From Fimenecus sp045578245 (GTDB taxonomy: Bacteria; Bacillota; Clostridia; Oscillospirales; Acutalibacteraceae), in NCBI GenBank assembly GCA_045578245.1, contig JAZNJX010000062.1, positions 1 to 26,581 of the forward strand: 26,581 nucleotides of DNA. Direction: 5' to 3'. Position 1 is the first letter of the stretch. Each line of letters opens with the position of its first letter. The notes beneath the pieces are model-generated. The model did not search any database. It had not been told where the DNA came from and saw only the letters and a program-made list of their open reading frames with translations. This document shows positions 6,303-15,175 of the stretch, in pieces. Made by a program: the position numbers and the translations under genes.

Positions 6303-7508
6303 TTGAAAAAATTTATTTCTGTACTAATTATTTTCTTGATCCTGTTTACATCATGTACAAAAATTGACGAAGTAGAGAAAGAAAACACTGTTTCTAATGA
6401 GAATAATAAAAAAATAGTTGCTACGTGGATAACATATTATGAAATAGAAGAGCTTGTCGATAAAACCGATAATGTAGTTGACTTTGAGTCATTGATTTAT
6501 GAGAAGATTCAGAGTATAAAGAAATACTCAATAAACAATATTTTCATTCACGTAAGAGCATTTGATGATTGCTTTTATAAATCAAATATTTTTCCCAGCA
6601 GTGTTTATTGTGACGACAATGATGGTGAACTGAAATTTGATGTTCTTCAGGTTTTTATAAATGTTTGTCATTCGTTAGATATTAAAGTGCATGCATGGAT
6701 AAATCCGTATCGCATTAGAAATGATGGAAATATAAGTAAAATTCATAAGAAATCCTATGCATATCAACTTTTGGAAGAAAGTAGTGAAAGATTAATTATA
6801 TCCGATTCTTTCATTTATTATAATCCGTCGTGTGTAGAAATCAATTCATATATACTTTCTGGGATACGAGAAATTCTCGATGATTATTATGTTGATGGAA
6901 TACATATCGATGATTACTTTTACCCGACGATAAATACAGAAATTGATGATAGTATATATGACAGTTATAAAAAGTCTGGTGGATTACTATCTCTTAGTGA
7001 TTATAGGAGAGAGTGTGTTAATTCATTAGTTGCTTCAATTTATTCATTAGTAAAAAGTTATGACAGAAAGCTTATATTCTCTATCAGCCCATGTGGTGAT
7101 TTAAACAAGAACTTTAACGAGCTGTATGCAGATGTAACACATTGGATGACTAGTACCGGGTATGTAGATTATATTATTCCACAAATTTATTACGGTTATA
7201 ACAATGAAAATATGCCGTTTGAAAAAGTTTTGAATGAGTGGATGTCAAAAAATGATAAGGAGTGCAAAATTATAATTGGATTAGGAGTGTACAAATCAGG
7301 GAAAAAGGATATTTATGCTGGAAACGGGATAAATGAATGGCTGGATTTTACAAATATAATTGCACGACAGGTAAAGCATTCTTTTGATAATAATGCAGAT
7401 GGAATTTCTTTTTATTCATTTTCTGATTTGTTAGTATTTGATGAAAATAGTGTTGTATCGACAGAAAATAAAAATATTATAAAGCAAATGGAATTATATG
7501 TAACTTGA
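6303..7508 (+). CDS. GHL10-type glycoside hydrolase-like lipoprotein
   Basis: 401 residues from TTG 6303. The in-frame GTG 6294 lies inside the ribosome binding site AAGGTG (6291-6296), so TTG is preferred. It starts with a lipoprotein signal (MKKFISVLIIFLILFTSC, lipid Cys at 18) and so should be tethered outside the membrane. The rest is a GHL10 (DUF187, PF02638) TIM barrel. Hallmarks are IHVRAFDDCFYKSNIFP (~82-98), VHAWINPYRIR (~129-139), VDGIHIDDYFYP (~197-208, with the paired Asp), FSISPCGDL and DYIIPQIYYGY. Members are predicted to act on cell-wall or exopolysaccharide glycans, but few have a proven substrate. No clear promoter of its own is visible in the 88-base space to perR. The next gene has a separate promoter whose -35 overlaps this stop codon. 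No terminator lies between them. Confidence 0.85.
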   Translation: MKKFISVLIIFLILFTSCTKIDEVEKENTVSNENNKKIVATWITYYEIEELVDKTDNVVDFESLIYEKIQSIKKYSINNIFIHVRAFDDCFYKSNIFPSSVYCDDNDGELKFDVLQVFINVCHSLDIKVHAWINPYRIRNDGNISKIHKKSYAYQLLEESSERLIISDSFIYYNPSCVEINSYILSGIREILDDYYVDGIHIDDYFYPTINTEIDDSIYDSYKKSGGLLSLSDYRRECVNSLVASIYSLVKSYDRKLIFSISPCGDLNKNFNELYADVTHWMTSTGYVDYIIPQIYYGYNNENMPFEKVLNEWMSKNDKECKIIIGLGVYKSGKKDIYAGNGINEWLDFTNIIARQVKHSFDNNADGISFYSFSDLLVFDENSVVSTENKNIIKQMELYVT

Positions 7509-7533
7509 CGGTTTTACTGATATTTGTTAAAAT
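7505..7533 (+). promoter_or_regulatory. Promoter of the SH3/glucosaminidase/dockerin gene
   Basis: -35 TTGACG (7505-7510), 17-base spacer, -10 TAAAAT (7528-7533). The -35 overlaps the TGA stop of the preceding gene. It lies 31 bases before the TTG start. Confidence 0.75.
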
Positions 7534-7564
7534 ACATATATATTTGTAAAAGGAAGTGGAAAAA

Positions 7565-9601
7565 TTGAAGAATAAGTTTTATAGACTTATATCTCTTGTT
7601 TTAGTCATTTCAATCTTAATGTCCTTGTTTGGAGTGGTTTCTGTATATGCTAGTGCTGAAACCAAGATAGGGTATGTAACTGCAGATAGTGGTTTGTATG
7701 TAAGAAAAACACCTACAAGTAAGATAAATAATAAACTTACATATAACGGTGATACGGTTTTACTTTATGTGGGTCAACAAGTTACTATCATTAAGACAGT
7801 TGATAGTGATAACGATACAGATAATCCAACTTGGCATCATATTAAGTTTAAGTATAATAACGTTGAGTTGGAAGGTTACGTAACAACTAAATATGTCAGA
7901 GTAGTCGATTCTTCAGGTAATGTAGAGCTTCTTGACGATGTACCTGAAATATACAAGGATTACATTAAAGACCTTGTTGCGGCACACCCCAATTGGACTT
8001 TTAGGTTTTATGATACTGGAATTGAATGGTCATCATTAGTGTCAAATGATGCACAAGGTGACAAAATGAAAAGTATGATATACAAGACTTTTCCTTTGTC
8101 ATACCGTTCTACAGAAAGTGGATGTTATAATTGGTCAACAGATAGTTGGATTATGACTGATAGTGGTGGATGGTATCATGCTAACGACAAAACTATTCAA
8201 CACTATATGGATCCAAGAAACTTTTTCAATGAAAGTAATATTTTTATGTTTGAGGCTTTGTCTTATGACGAAGAAACTCATACAATAGAGGGTGTTCAAA
8301 GGATTATTAAGGGCTCATTTATGGACGGTAAAACCATTACCGATATGAATGGAAACAAAGTAACCTATGCACAGGCATATATGGACGCTGCTAAAATTTC
8401 CGGAGTTAGTCCATTTCATCTAGCATCAAGAACAATACAAGAAGTTGGTGTTGACGGTAGTGGCTCAGTAAGTGGTACATATTCGGGATATAAAGGATAC
8501 TATAATTTTTATAATATTATGGCTGCCTCCGGTAGTGACCCAATTTCATCAGGTTTAAGATATGCATCAGGTAAGGATGCATCTAGTGCTGAAAAGGAAA
8601 AATATATGTTGCCATGGAATTCACCTTATAAGGCGATTGTAGGTGGAGCAAAATGGATTGGTAATGGTTATATTAACAATAATCAGGATACTTTGTACTA
8701 TCAGAAGTATAATGTTGTTAATAAGAACTGGAATCATCAATATATGGCTAATATTACTGCACCTGTAACAGAATCAGTGCATATTAAAAAGACATATAAT
8801 GAGATGGGAATAATGGATAATAGTTTTACATTTATCATTCCATATTATAAGAATATGCCAACAAAAGCATGTGAATTACCGGTTGCGTCAAATGCGAGTC
8901 CTAATAACTGGTTGAAATCACTTACTGTTGAGGGATATGCTTTGGATTTCAGTGGCTCAAAAACTAGTGGATATTCAATTTCAGTTGAAAATTCAGTTTC
9001 ATATGTTAATATTTCGGCAAAGACGGTTAATTCAAAGGCTACCGTAAAAAATACGGGCAAAATATCTCTCAAGGAAGGTATTAACCATATTAAGGTTGTA
9101 GTAACAGCAGAAAATGGTGACGAAAGAACTTATACAATTGAAGTGATTCGTGGGAAAGCTAATAAAGTACCTTTAAAAACCATTACACTTGATAAGACTG
9201 AATTGACATTAGATAAGGGTGGGTCTTATAACTTAACCGTTACATATAACCCGGAGAACACCACGGATGATAAAACAGTTGTCTGGACAACATCCAATAA
9301 AAATGTTGTTACTGTAGAAAATGGTAAAATTACTGCTATTGGTAAGGGTGAGGCTACAGTAACTGCAAAAGTTGGAATCTTCACAGCGACATGTAAAGTC
9401 GTTGTGACTGAACCTTCAATACTTGGTGATGTTAATGGCGATGGTAAAGTATCTGCATTTGATGCAAGAATGGCTTTGCAGGCTGCATCAGAAAATATAA
9501 CATTAACTGCAGAACAGTTTAAGGCAGCTGATATAAACAACGACGGTAAATTATCAGCAATTGATGCAAGAAACATTTTGAAATTAGCCAGTCAGTCATA
9601 A
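7565..9601 (+). CDS. Secreted SH3-glucosaminidase protein with cadherin-like, Big_2 and dockerin domains
   Basis: 678 residues from TTG 7565. GTG 7556 is in frame but overlaps the ribosome binding site AAAGGAAG. Domains in order: signal peptide (1 to ~31, ending VYASA-E); bacterial SH3 (~35-115, VTADSGLYVRKTPT...EGYVTTKYVRV); an N-acetylglucosaminidase-like domain (~150-440) with MDPRNFFNESNIFMFEALSY, GVSPFHLASRTIQEVG (candidate catalytic E293) and YYNFYNIMAASGS; cadherin-like beta sandwich (~450-530, ending ERTYTIEVIRG); Big_2 (~537-615); type I dockerin (~621-678). The dockerin has two calcium loops, DVNGDGKVSAFD and DINNDGKLSAID. It probably cleaves or binds peptidoglycan outside the cell. 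The dockerin implies docking to a cohesin-bearing surface protein elsewhere in the genome. It has its own promoter and terminator. The enzymatic call is by family resemblance. Confidence 0.88.
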   Translation: MKNKFYRLISLVLVISILMSLFGVVSVYASAETKIGYVTADSGLYVRKTPTSKINNKLTYNGDTVLLYVGQQVTIIKTVDSDNDTDNPTWHHIKFKYNNVELEGYVTTKYVRVVDSSGNVELLDDVPEIYKDYIKDLVAAHPNWTFRFYDTGIEWSSLVSNDAQGDKMKSMIYKTFPLSYRSTESGCYNWSTDSWIMTDSGGWYHANDKTIQHYMDPRNFFNESNIFMFEALSYDEETHTIEGVQRIIKGSFMDGKTITDMNGNKVTYAQAYMDAAKISGVSPFHLASRTIQEVGVDGSGSVSGTYSGYKGYYNFYNIMAASGSDPISSGLRYASGKDASSAEKEKYMLPWNSPYKAIVGGAKWIGNGYINNNQDTLYYQKYNVVNKNWNHQYMANITAPVTESVHIKKTYNEMGIMDNSFTFIIPYYKNMPTKACELPVASNASPNNWLKSLTVEGYALDFSGSKTSGYSISVENSVSYVNISAKTVNSKATVKNTGKISLKEGINHIKVVVTAENGDERTYTIEVIRGKANKVPLKTITLDKTELTLDKGGSYNLTVTYNPENTTDDKTVVWTTSNKNVVTVENGKITAIGKGEATVTAKVGIFTATCKVVVTEPSILGDVNGDGKVSAFDARMALQAASENITLTAEQFKAADINNDGKLSAIDARNILKLASQS

Positions 9602-9607
9602 ATAATT

Positions 9608-9638
9608 AAACTCCGTAATATGAATTACGGAGTTTTTT
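9608..9638. terminator. Terminator, strong plus-strand arm, shared hairpin
   Basis: The perfect 12-bp stem AAACTCCGTAAT (9608-9619) / ATTACGGAGTTT (9624-9635) has loop ATGA and the T run 9633-9638. On the minus strand it follows the hydrolase gene stop with a weaker T-rich tail, so it probably ends both convergent genes. Confidence 0.9.
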
Positions 9639-9639
9639 C

Positions 9640-10611
9640 TTATATGTATTTGCTAATGAAATTTAAAATGGAATTCCAGTAGAGCTCAGGGTTTGCACAA
9701 GCATTTCTTGCATGAGGTGAGTCCTTGATAGTCACTTTCTCTTTTTCACATGCTGCGGCTTCATAAACTTTGTCAAGCATTTCGTATGGAACAAAGGTGT
9801 CTTTATCTCCATGAATGAATATTGTCGGAGTTTTTGATTTCTTTAATTGTTCAATTGATGAAGCTTCTTTAAAATCAAATCCTGAGTAAATTTTGTTAAC
9901 AACACTGGCACTATACAGAGTTGGGAATTGATGCATTTTAAAACTTTTTTCAATCTTATTGCTAAAAATATCCCAAACAGAGGTATAGCCACAGTCAGCA
10001 ACAGCAACTTTTACGTTACTAGGGAGTTCTTCGCCAGTAGTCATCATAGTAGTCGCAGCACCCATTGATTCTCCGTGAAGAACGATTTTAGATTTAGGAT
10101 AGTTTTCAACAATAAAGTTTATCCAATCAATAACGTCCAGTCTGTCACACCAACCCATTGTAACAGTTCCTTGCTCACTATCAGCATGACCATTAAGGCT
10201 TGGAAGAATAACATTATATCCTAATTCATGATATTTTTTTGCGTACATTGCCATGCCACGTGGACTTGATGTGTATCCATGGATGACAAGTACAAAAATG
10301 TCACTTTCAGTTTTTGGAAAAAGATAATCCGCGTGTAGATTTTTATTTGAGTTTGTTGATTTTATAATGATTTTTTCTTTATTTACATTATCGAACCATT
10401 CTTTTGGTTCTTCTTTAATTGCATCAAGGCGAAGTCTTTCTTCATCTTTATGCTTTGTGCCACTAGCAACCTTTTTAACATAAGGATTTTTCATACCACT
10501 TCTTGTAAGTGTGATATAATAAAAGATGTTACCAATCAATAAATATGCTGTACCGGCAGTTGCGGCAACAATACCAGCAGTTTTAAGCAATGCTTTTTTA
10601 TTGTCTTTCAT
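9640..10611 (-). CDS. Membrane-anchored alpha/beta hydrolase
   Basis: 323 residues. An N-terminal hydrophobic stretch (~7-35, ending GNIFYYITLT) is an uncleaved anchor or signal. The alpha/beta hydrolase fold follows: oxyanion loop HGYTSSPRG (111-119), nucleophile motif GESMG (S182), acid loop HGDKDTFVP (D271) and histidine PHARN (H300). The layout matches the BEM46/YqkD-like Firmicutes hydrolases whose substrates are unknown; an exported esterase or peptidase is possible. The fold could lie on the outer face of the membrane. Start ATG 10611 follows GGAGGAG. Its promoter diverges from that of the DivIVA-like gene. Catalytic residues are all present and length is normal. Confidence 0.88.
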   Translation of the reverse strand: MKDNKKALLKTAGIVAATAGTAYLLIGNIFYYITLTRSGMKNPYVKKVASGTKHKDEERLRLDAIKEEPKEWFDNVNKEKIIIKSTNSNKNLHADYLFPKTESDIFVLVIHGYTSSPRGMAMYAKKYHELGYNVILPSLNGHADSEQGTVTMGWCDRLDVIDWINFIVENYPKSKIVLHGESMGAATTMMTTGEELPSNVKVAVADCGYTSVWDIFSNKIEKSFKMHQFPTLYSASVVNKIYSGFDFKEASSIEQLKKSKTPTIFIHGDKDTFVPYEMLDKVYEAAACEKEKVTIKDSPHARNACANPELYWNSILNFISKYI

Positions 10612-10632
10612 ATTAACTCCTCCTTATATTTC

Positions 10633-10661
10633 ATATTACAACTTTTTACAGTGTTTGTCTA
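10633..10661 (-). promoter_or_regulatory. Promoter of the alpha/beta hydrolase gene
   Basis: On the minus strand, -35 TAGACA (10656-10661), 17-base spacer, -10 TAATAT (10633-10638), 21 bases before the start codon. Confidence 0.65.
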
Positions 10662-10699
10662 TTCTTTTTTACATTTGTACATAAATTTTTGATTTGTTA

Positions 10700-10728
10700 T
10701 TGTTTTATTTTGTTTTTTCTGCTAAAAT
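10700..10728 (+). promoter_or_regulatory. Promoter of the DivIVA-like gene and pcrA
   Basis: -35 TTGTTT (10700-10705), 17-base spacer, extended -10 TGCTAAAAT (hexamer 10723-10728), 34 bases before ATG 10763. Confidence 0.7.
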
Positions 10729-10762
10729 AATGTTAATAAATTGCGTAAAAGGAATTTTTATT

Positions 10763-11491
10763 ATGGCAAATGATATTACAATTATGAAAACAGCTATTTT
10801 TGGCGGTTTTAAGAAATCGGATGTTCTTGCGCTTGTGGAGAATTTACAGCATGAAACTGCTGACACAAGAATGCTCCTTGATGAAAAAAGAAAGGAAGCA
10901 AATGAGTTAAGAGAGCAGTTGGATGAGATTTCAGAAAAACTTGAAAAGCTTAATGAAGTAAACGAACTTCTTGCTATTAAAGAAAAAGAAAATGAAGTTC
11001 TTGCTGAGAAATTAGAAAAGGCTCTTAGCGAGAATAAAGCATTAAATGAAAAATTCACTGATTTTGATAATAAAGCAGAAAAACTTCAAAGAGCAGAAAA
11101 ACAAATTGGTGCAGTTTATATTGATGCAAGACGTTACGCAGATGATTTAGTTGAAAATGCACGTTCAAAAGCTAAAGATATCGGTGCGGTTGCATCTCAA
11201 GATATAAAACGTGAGTGTCTTGAAATTGAGGCTCTTTTGAGAGATGTTGATATAATCTCTAACAAATTCAATACATCAATTGAACAACTTCATAGGGATG
11301 TATATGCTTTGAGTTCTAAACTTAACACTTCAGCATCAAATTTGATTAATTTACATACAGATTTGGCTGAGTTTACTCCAGTTGAATTTGAATATAATTC
11401 AAATGCTTTGCCATCAGAAGAGAATAACATTATTGATGTTCCTGATGAAAACAAAGATGACGAATTTATTTTTATGTCATACACAGATTAA
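10763..11491 (+). CDS. DivIVA-like coiled-coil protein
   Basis: 242 residues from ATG 10763. An in-frame start at 10694 would lie within the promoter and has no ribosome binding site, whereas AAAAGGAA (10747-10754) precedes 10763. The N terminus FGGFKKSDVLALVENLQ has the GF/GY...V..L motif of DivIVA-type membrane-curvature proteins. A long coiled coil follows (~25-110, full of E, K and L heptads). Then comes IGAVYIDARRYADDLVENARSKAKDI (~117-142), the Ala-rich second helix typical of DivIVA/GpsB-like proteins. The C terminus is acidic and probably disordered. It could act in septum or pole placement or as a scaffold. It is 32 bases upstream of pcrA with no terminator, so the two are likely co-transcribed. 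The family call rests on architecture more than on identity. Confidence 0.7.
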   Translation: MANDITIMKTAIFGGFKKSDVLALVENLQHETADTRMLLDEKRKEANELREQLDEISEKLEKLNEVNELLAIKEKENEVLAEKLEKALSENKALNEKFTDFDNKAEKLQRAEKQIGAVYIDARRYADDLVENARSKAKDIGAVASQDIKRECLEIEALLRDVDIISNKFNTSIEQLHRDVYALSSKLNTSASNLINLHTDLAEFTPVEFEYNSNALPSEENNIIDVPDENKDDEFIFMSYTD

Positions 11492-11523
11492 CCACATTAC
11501 ATATTTAACGGGTGATTTTTAAT

Positions 11524-13866
11524 ATGCATTCACAGATTTGTGAGTTAAGAGATAGAATTATTTTAAAAGAATTTGAGAGAATGAATAATATGCAGTTAAA
11601 AGCGGTCTTATCGGTTGACGGACCGCTTTTAATTCTTGCTGGTGCTGGTAGTGGTAAAACTACAGTACTGGTTAATAGAATAGCAAATATAATGAAATAT
11701 GGTTCTGCATATAATTCAAATGAAATTGAGTATTACATTGACGATGATACATTAAGTCTCATGAATGAATACTATAATGGCAACACAAGTGTTTATTCAC
11801 ATATTAAAAATGTGTTATCTGTTGATGCTCCAAGGCCTTGGGAAATCCTTGCCTTTACATTTACCAATAAAGCAGCGAATGAATTGAAGGATAGATTAGT
11901 ATTAAGAATTGGTGAAAATGCTAACGATATTTGGGCTGGTACTTTCCATTCAATTTGTCTGCGAATTTTAAGAAAACATGCTGATTTATTAGGATACTCG
12001 TCAAGATTTACTATTTATGATACTGATGATAGCAAAAGAGTTATGAAGGAATGCCAAAGACTCTTGAATATTGATGATAAGTTTCTCCCTCATAAATCAA
12101 TTTTGTCCGAGATAAGCAGAGCAAAAGATATGCTAGTTCCTGCTAATGAATTTTTGTCGTTAGGTAGTGGCAACTATCGAGAAAAACAGATTGGTGAGTG
12201 TTATGTGAAATATCAGCAATTATTAAAAAATGCTGATGCAATGGATTTTGACGATATCATTTTCAATACAGTTAAACTTCTTGAAGATTTTGACGATGTA
12301 AGAGAGTATTATCAAAACAAATTCAGATATGTGCTTGTTGATGAGTATCAGGATACCAACCATGCACAGTTTATGCTTACAAAATTGCTTTCAGAGGGTT
12401 ACAATAATATTTGCGTTGTTGGTGATGATGACCAAAGTATTTATAAGTTCCGTGGTGCAACAATTGAAAACATATTGAGTTTTGAAAAGAATTTTAAAAA
12501 TGCTCAGGTAATAAGGCTTGAAGAAAACTATCGTTCAACGCAGAATATTCTTGATGGTGCAAATGCTGTTATAGCTAATAATGAACAAAGAAAAGGCAAG
12601 AATCTTTATACTTCAAATGGCAAAGGGGACAAGATTGTATTAAATACCCTTGAAGATGAATATGGCGAAGGTAAGTTCATTGCTGATGAAATTACTAAAT
12701 CTATGGGTTCAACAGGTAAGTTCAGTGATTATGCTGTTCTATATCGAATGAACTCAATGTCCAACTCGATTGAACGTTGCTTTGTAAGAAGTGGTATTCC
12801 ATATCGTATTATTGGTGGACACAAATTTTATGAACGTATGGAAGTAAAGGATGCACTTGCGTACCTGTCTGTTATTGTCAATCACGATGATAATTACAGA
12901 CTTGAGAGGATTATTAATGTTCCTAAAAGGGGAATTGGTGCAACAACTATTAATACTGCAAAGGAAATTGCAGATGCATTGGAAATGAGTCTTTTTCAGG
13001 TTTTTAAAACATCTGACGAATATGAAAAACTTAAAAGAAGTTCTGTTAAACTGATTGAATTCACAAATATGATTGAAAGTTTCTCTGAATTGCTTACAAG
13101 AGAATCTCCATCTTCTGTTTTTATCTCTCTTCTCGATGAAACAGGTTATAAAGCATCTTTGTTAAACGACAAGGAAAAAGGTGAGGAGAGACTTCAAAAC
13201 CTTGATGAATTGAACTCTAACCTTATAAGATTCAAAGAAGAAAATCCTGAAAGTGATTTGTCTGATTTCCTTGAAGAAGTTGCTCTTTTGACCGATATTG
13301 ATAATTATAATTCTGATGCTGATGCTGTTGTATTAATGACACTTCATTCGTCAAAGGGTCTTGAATTCCCTGTTGTGTTTATCCCCGGTATGGAAGAAGG
13401 AGTATTCCCGGGTATGCAGTCATTATATGATTCTTCAGAAATAGAGGAAGAACGTCGTCTTGCATATGTTGGCATCACAAGAGCTAAGAAAAAACTTTAT
13501 CTTCTTAATACTCGTTCAAGAATGATTTTTGGTTCAACTAAATACAACAGACCTTCCAGATTTTTGGAAGAACTTCCAGCTGACTGCTGTGAGACAATAG
13601 TTAAGCCGCGAAGACCTATTCAGAATAAGCCAACAGCTACTACAACAAAACCTGTTTCAAATGGATTTGGTTCGGGATTTAATACTGCTACAAAGAAAAC
13701 ATCTGAACAGTTTATGGTTGGTGAACAGGTTGTTCATCGTGTTTTTGGTAAAGGTATGATTATTTCTTTACGTCCAATGGGTAATGACGTATTAATGGAA
13801 ATTGCTTTTGAAAAAGTTGGAACAAAGAAGATTATGGCAAATATGGGTGCAGTTAAAAAGGCGTAA
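11524..13866 (+). CDS. pcrA: ATP-dependent DNA helicase PcrA (UvrD family)
   Basis: 780 residues from ATG 11524. An upstream GTG 11512 overlaps the ribosome binding site GGGTG. Superfamily 1A motifs: Q motif NNMQLKAV; Walker A GAGSGKT (40-46); Ia FTFTNKAA; Walker B LVDEYQDTN (~271-279); motif III GDDDQSIYKFRGA (~300-312); IV EENYRST; V MTLHSSKGLEF; VI EEERRLAYVGITRAKKKLYLL. The C-terminal Tudor-like piece GEQVVHRVFGKGMI matches the RNA polymerase-binding end of PcrA. The enzyme unwinds DNA 3'-5' in repair, rolling-circle replication and transcription-coupled processes. Between motifs I and Ia there are ~45 extra residues (about 60-103) compared with B. subtilis PcrA. It ends at a strong bidirectional terminator. 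Confidence 0.96.
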   Translation: MHSQICELRDRIILKEFERMNNMQLKAVLSVDGPLLILAGAGSGKTTVLVNRIANIMKYGSAYNSNEIEYYIDDDTLSLMNEYYNGNTSVYSHIKNVLSVDAPRPWEILAFTFTNKAANELKDRLVLRIGENANDIWAGTFHSICLRILRKHADLLGYSSRFTIYDTDDSKRVMKECQRLLNIDDKFLPHKSILSEISRAKDMLVPANEFLSLGSGNYREKQIGECYVKYQQLLKNADAMDFDDIIFNTVKLLEDFDDVREYYQNKFRYVLVDEYQDTNHAQFMLTKLLSEGYNNICVVGDDDQSIYKFRGATIENILSFEKNFKNAQVIRLEENYRSTQNILDGANAVIANNEQRKGKNLYTSNGKGDKIVLNTLEDEYGEGKFIADEITKSMGSTGKFSDYAVLYRMNSMSNSIERCFVRSGIPYRIIGGHKFYERMEVKDALAYLSVIVNHDDNYRLERIINVPKRGIGATTINTAKEIADALEMSLFQVFKTSDEYEKLKRSSVKLIEFTNMIESFSELLTRESPSSVFISLLDETGYKASLLNDKEKGEERLQNLDELNSNLIRFKEENPESDLSDFLEEVALLTDIDNYNSDADAVVLMTLHSSKGLEFPVVFIPGMEEGVFPGMQSLYDSSEIEEERRLAYVGITRAKKKLYLLNTRSRMIFGSTKYNRPSRFLEELPADCCETIVKPRRPIQNKPTATTTKPVSNGFGSGFNTATKKTSEQFMVGEQVVHRVFGKGMIISLRPMGNDVLMEIAFEKVGTKKIMANMGAVKKA

Positions 13867-13867
13867 A

Positions 13868-13893
13868 AAAAGAGGTCAAACGACCTCTTTTTT
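13868..13893. terminator. Bidirectional terminator between pcrA and rodA
   Basis: The 10-bp stem AAAAGAGGTC (13868-13877) / GACCTCTTTT (13882-13891) has loop AAAC. T and A tracts flank it on both sides, so it works in both directions. It begins one base after the pcrA stop, and the stop of the minus-strand gene (13892-13894) abuts it. Confidence 0.93.
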
Positions 13894-15073
13894 ATATATC
13901 AGAAAATGGGTTGTAAATATTGTGCTGACTAACATGAATCATATCATTCTGTTGATTGTATCTGTAGAAACTCATTATTAATCCAATTGAGAAATAAATA
14001 CATAAGTTTGATGAACCACCGGCACTGAAGAAAGGTAAAGTGATACCGATAACCGGTAATAACATCAGACACATACCGACATTGATTATCACTTGTCCGG
14101 CAATCATAGCAGCAATGCCGTAACACATAACTTTTGTGTTACCAACCTTATCGTGACGACCAGTGCTAATGATTCTCAAAACGATTCCAGCAAGCAAAAG
14201 CAATGCAGTAACACAACCAATCAAACCTAATTCTTCACCGATAACTGTAAAAATCATATCATTTTCAGCTTCAGGAATTGCATTTGGAATTTGTGTAAGA
14301 GTACCGTTAAATAGTCCCTGACCTGTTATTCCACCACCACCAAGAGCTGCTAATCCTCGTTCTTGTTGGTAAATTATATTTGGATATAATTCCGGGTGGA
14401 ATAAAGCTAGAATTCTGTCTTTTTGTATTCCGTCAAGTACATATATCCAGGCGATTGGAAGAAAGGCTAATAAAACCAAACCACCACCAAGGAAATATCC
14501 CCAATGTAAACCTGAAATAAAAAGCATTGCAATGGCGATGATTATAAAGACTAATGCTGAACCCATATCACCTGAAACTATGACAAGACCAACAGGGATT
14601 AATGCGTGTATTCCTAGCTGAAGGATTGAGAATGGGTGATTTATATTTCCTTTAAGTTTTTCAAGGTGAACCCCGAAAGTTATTATAAACCCGATTTTTA
14701 CAATTTCAGATGGTTGGAAAAATACTGGACCCAACTTAATCCAGGTTTTTGCATCAGGTCGTTCAATAGGTCCAACACCGATTACAAAGAGTAACAGCAT
14801 CATAGCGATACAAACAAATCCTACTAGTGGTGCCATTTTTATTATGAATTCATAGTCAATCAATGATATTATCAACGAAATAACTAAACCAGCACAAACG
14901 GCTGCTACCATTACTATAAAGTCACGGGTTAAGCTTTTACCTTCGGCAGCACTCCATCTTGTTGCACTTAAAACAGCTGTACATCCAAAAGCTGATGCTA
15001 GCATACAAAGTAAAAGCAATACCTTATCTGTTTCCCGTATGAAATTTTTTATTGTTTTAAAAAATTTCTTCAT
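13892..15073 (-). CDS. rodA: SEDS-family peptidoglycan glycosyltransferase, RodA type
   Basis: 393 residues from ATG 15073. An ATG at 15082 is in frame, but it touches the GAGGA ribosome binding site; GAGGA is 9 bases before 15073. Around ten membrane helices are visible. SEDS hallmarks are KLGPVFFQPSEIVKIGFII, VIVSGDMGSALVF (with the Asp of the catalytic loop), YQQERGLAALGGGGITGQGL, NAIPEAENDMIFTVIGEELG and LPVIGITLPFFSAGGSS. RodA/FtsW proteins polymerise lipid II into glycan strands with a class B PBP. The motif wording, and the typA/mreB-like neighbours, favour RodA, but FtsW/SpoVE paralogues are close. Its ATG overlaps the stop of a 25-codon upstream ORF (ATGA), so its translation is probably coupled to that ORF. 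Confidence 0.9.
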   Translation of the reverse strand: MKKFFKTIKNFIRETDKVLLLLCMLASAFGCTAVLSATRWSAAEGKSLTRDFIVMVAAVCAGLVISLIISLIDYEFIIKMAPLVGFVCIAMMLLLFVIGVGPIERPDAKTWIKLGPVFFQPSEIVKIGFIITFGVHLEKLKGNINHPFSILQLGIHALIPVGLVIVSGDMGSALVFIIIAIAMLFISGLHWGYFLGGGLVLLAFLPIAWIYVLDGIQKDRILALFHPELYPNIIYQQERGLAALGGGGITGQGLFNGTLTQIPNAIPEAENDMIFTVIGEELGLIGCVTALLLLAGIVLRIISTGRHDKVGNTKVMCYGIAAMIAGQVIINVGMCLMLLPVIGITLPFFSAGGSSNLCIYFSIGLIMSFYRYNQQNDMIHVSQHNIYNPFSDI

Positions 15074-15147
15074 ACTAAACATTCCTCAATTTTAGAAATA
15101 ATCTTTTCAAGTGGAGACAGAATAACTAAATTAACATTATTATTCAA
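15070..15147 (-). CDS. 25-codon upstream ORF coupled to rodA
   Basis: Too short for normal gene calling. On the minus strand, AGAGGTGG stands five bases before TTG 15147, then 25 sense codons (product begins MNNNVNLVILSPLEK and ends EECLV), and TGA at 15072-15070 overlaps the rodA ATG as ATGA. A GTG within the ribosome binding site is in frame, the same arrangement as at several genes here with TTG starts. The peptide could be a leader that controls rodA translation by coupling, or a small membrane-associated peptide. It is too short to be MinE, which often precedes rodA in Clostridia, and I see no convincing likeness. No codon runs typical of attenuators are present. Confidence 0.55.
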   Translation of the reverse strand: MNNNVNLVILSPLEKIISKIEECLV

Positions 15148-15175
15148 ATTTACCACCTCTTACAATACTTAATAA

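Noticed and set aside
9226..9576. Minus-strand 116-codon ORF across the Big_2 and dockerin region
   Set aside because: Shadow of a well supported coding frame; composition mirrors the sense codons and no start signals exist.
10705..11058. Minus-strand 117-codon ORF opposite the DivIVA-like gene
   Set aside because: Low-complexity Ser/Phe-rich antisense of a coiled coil; no ribosome binding site.
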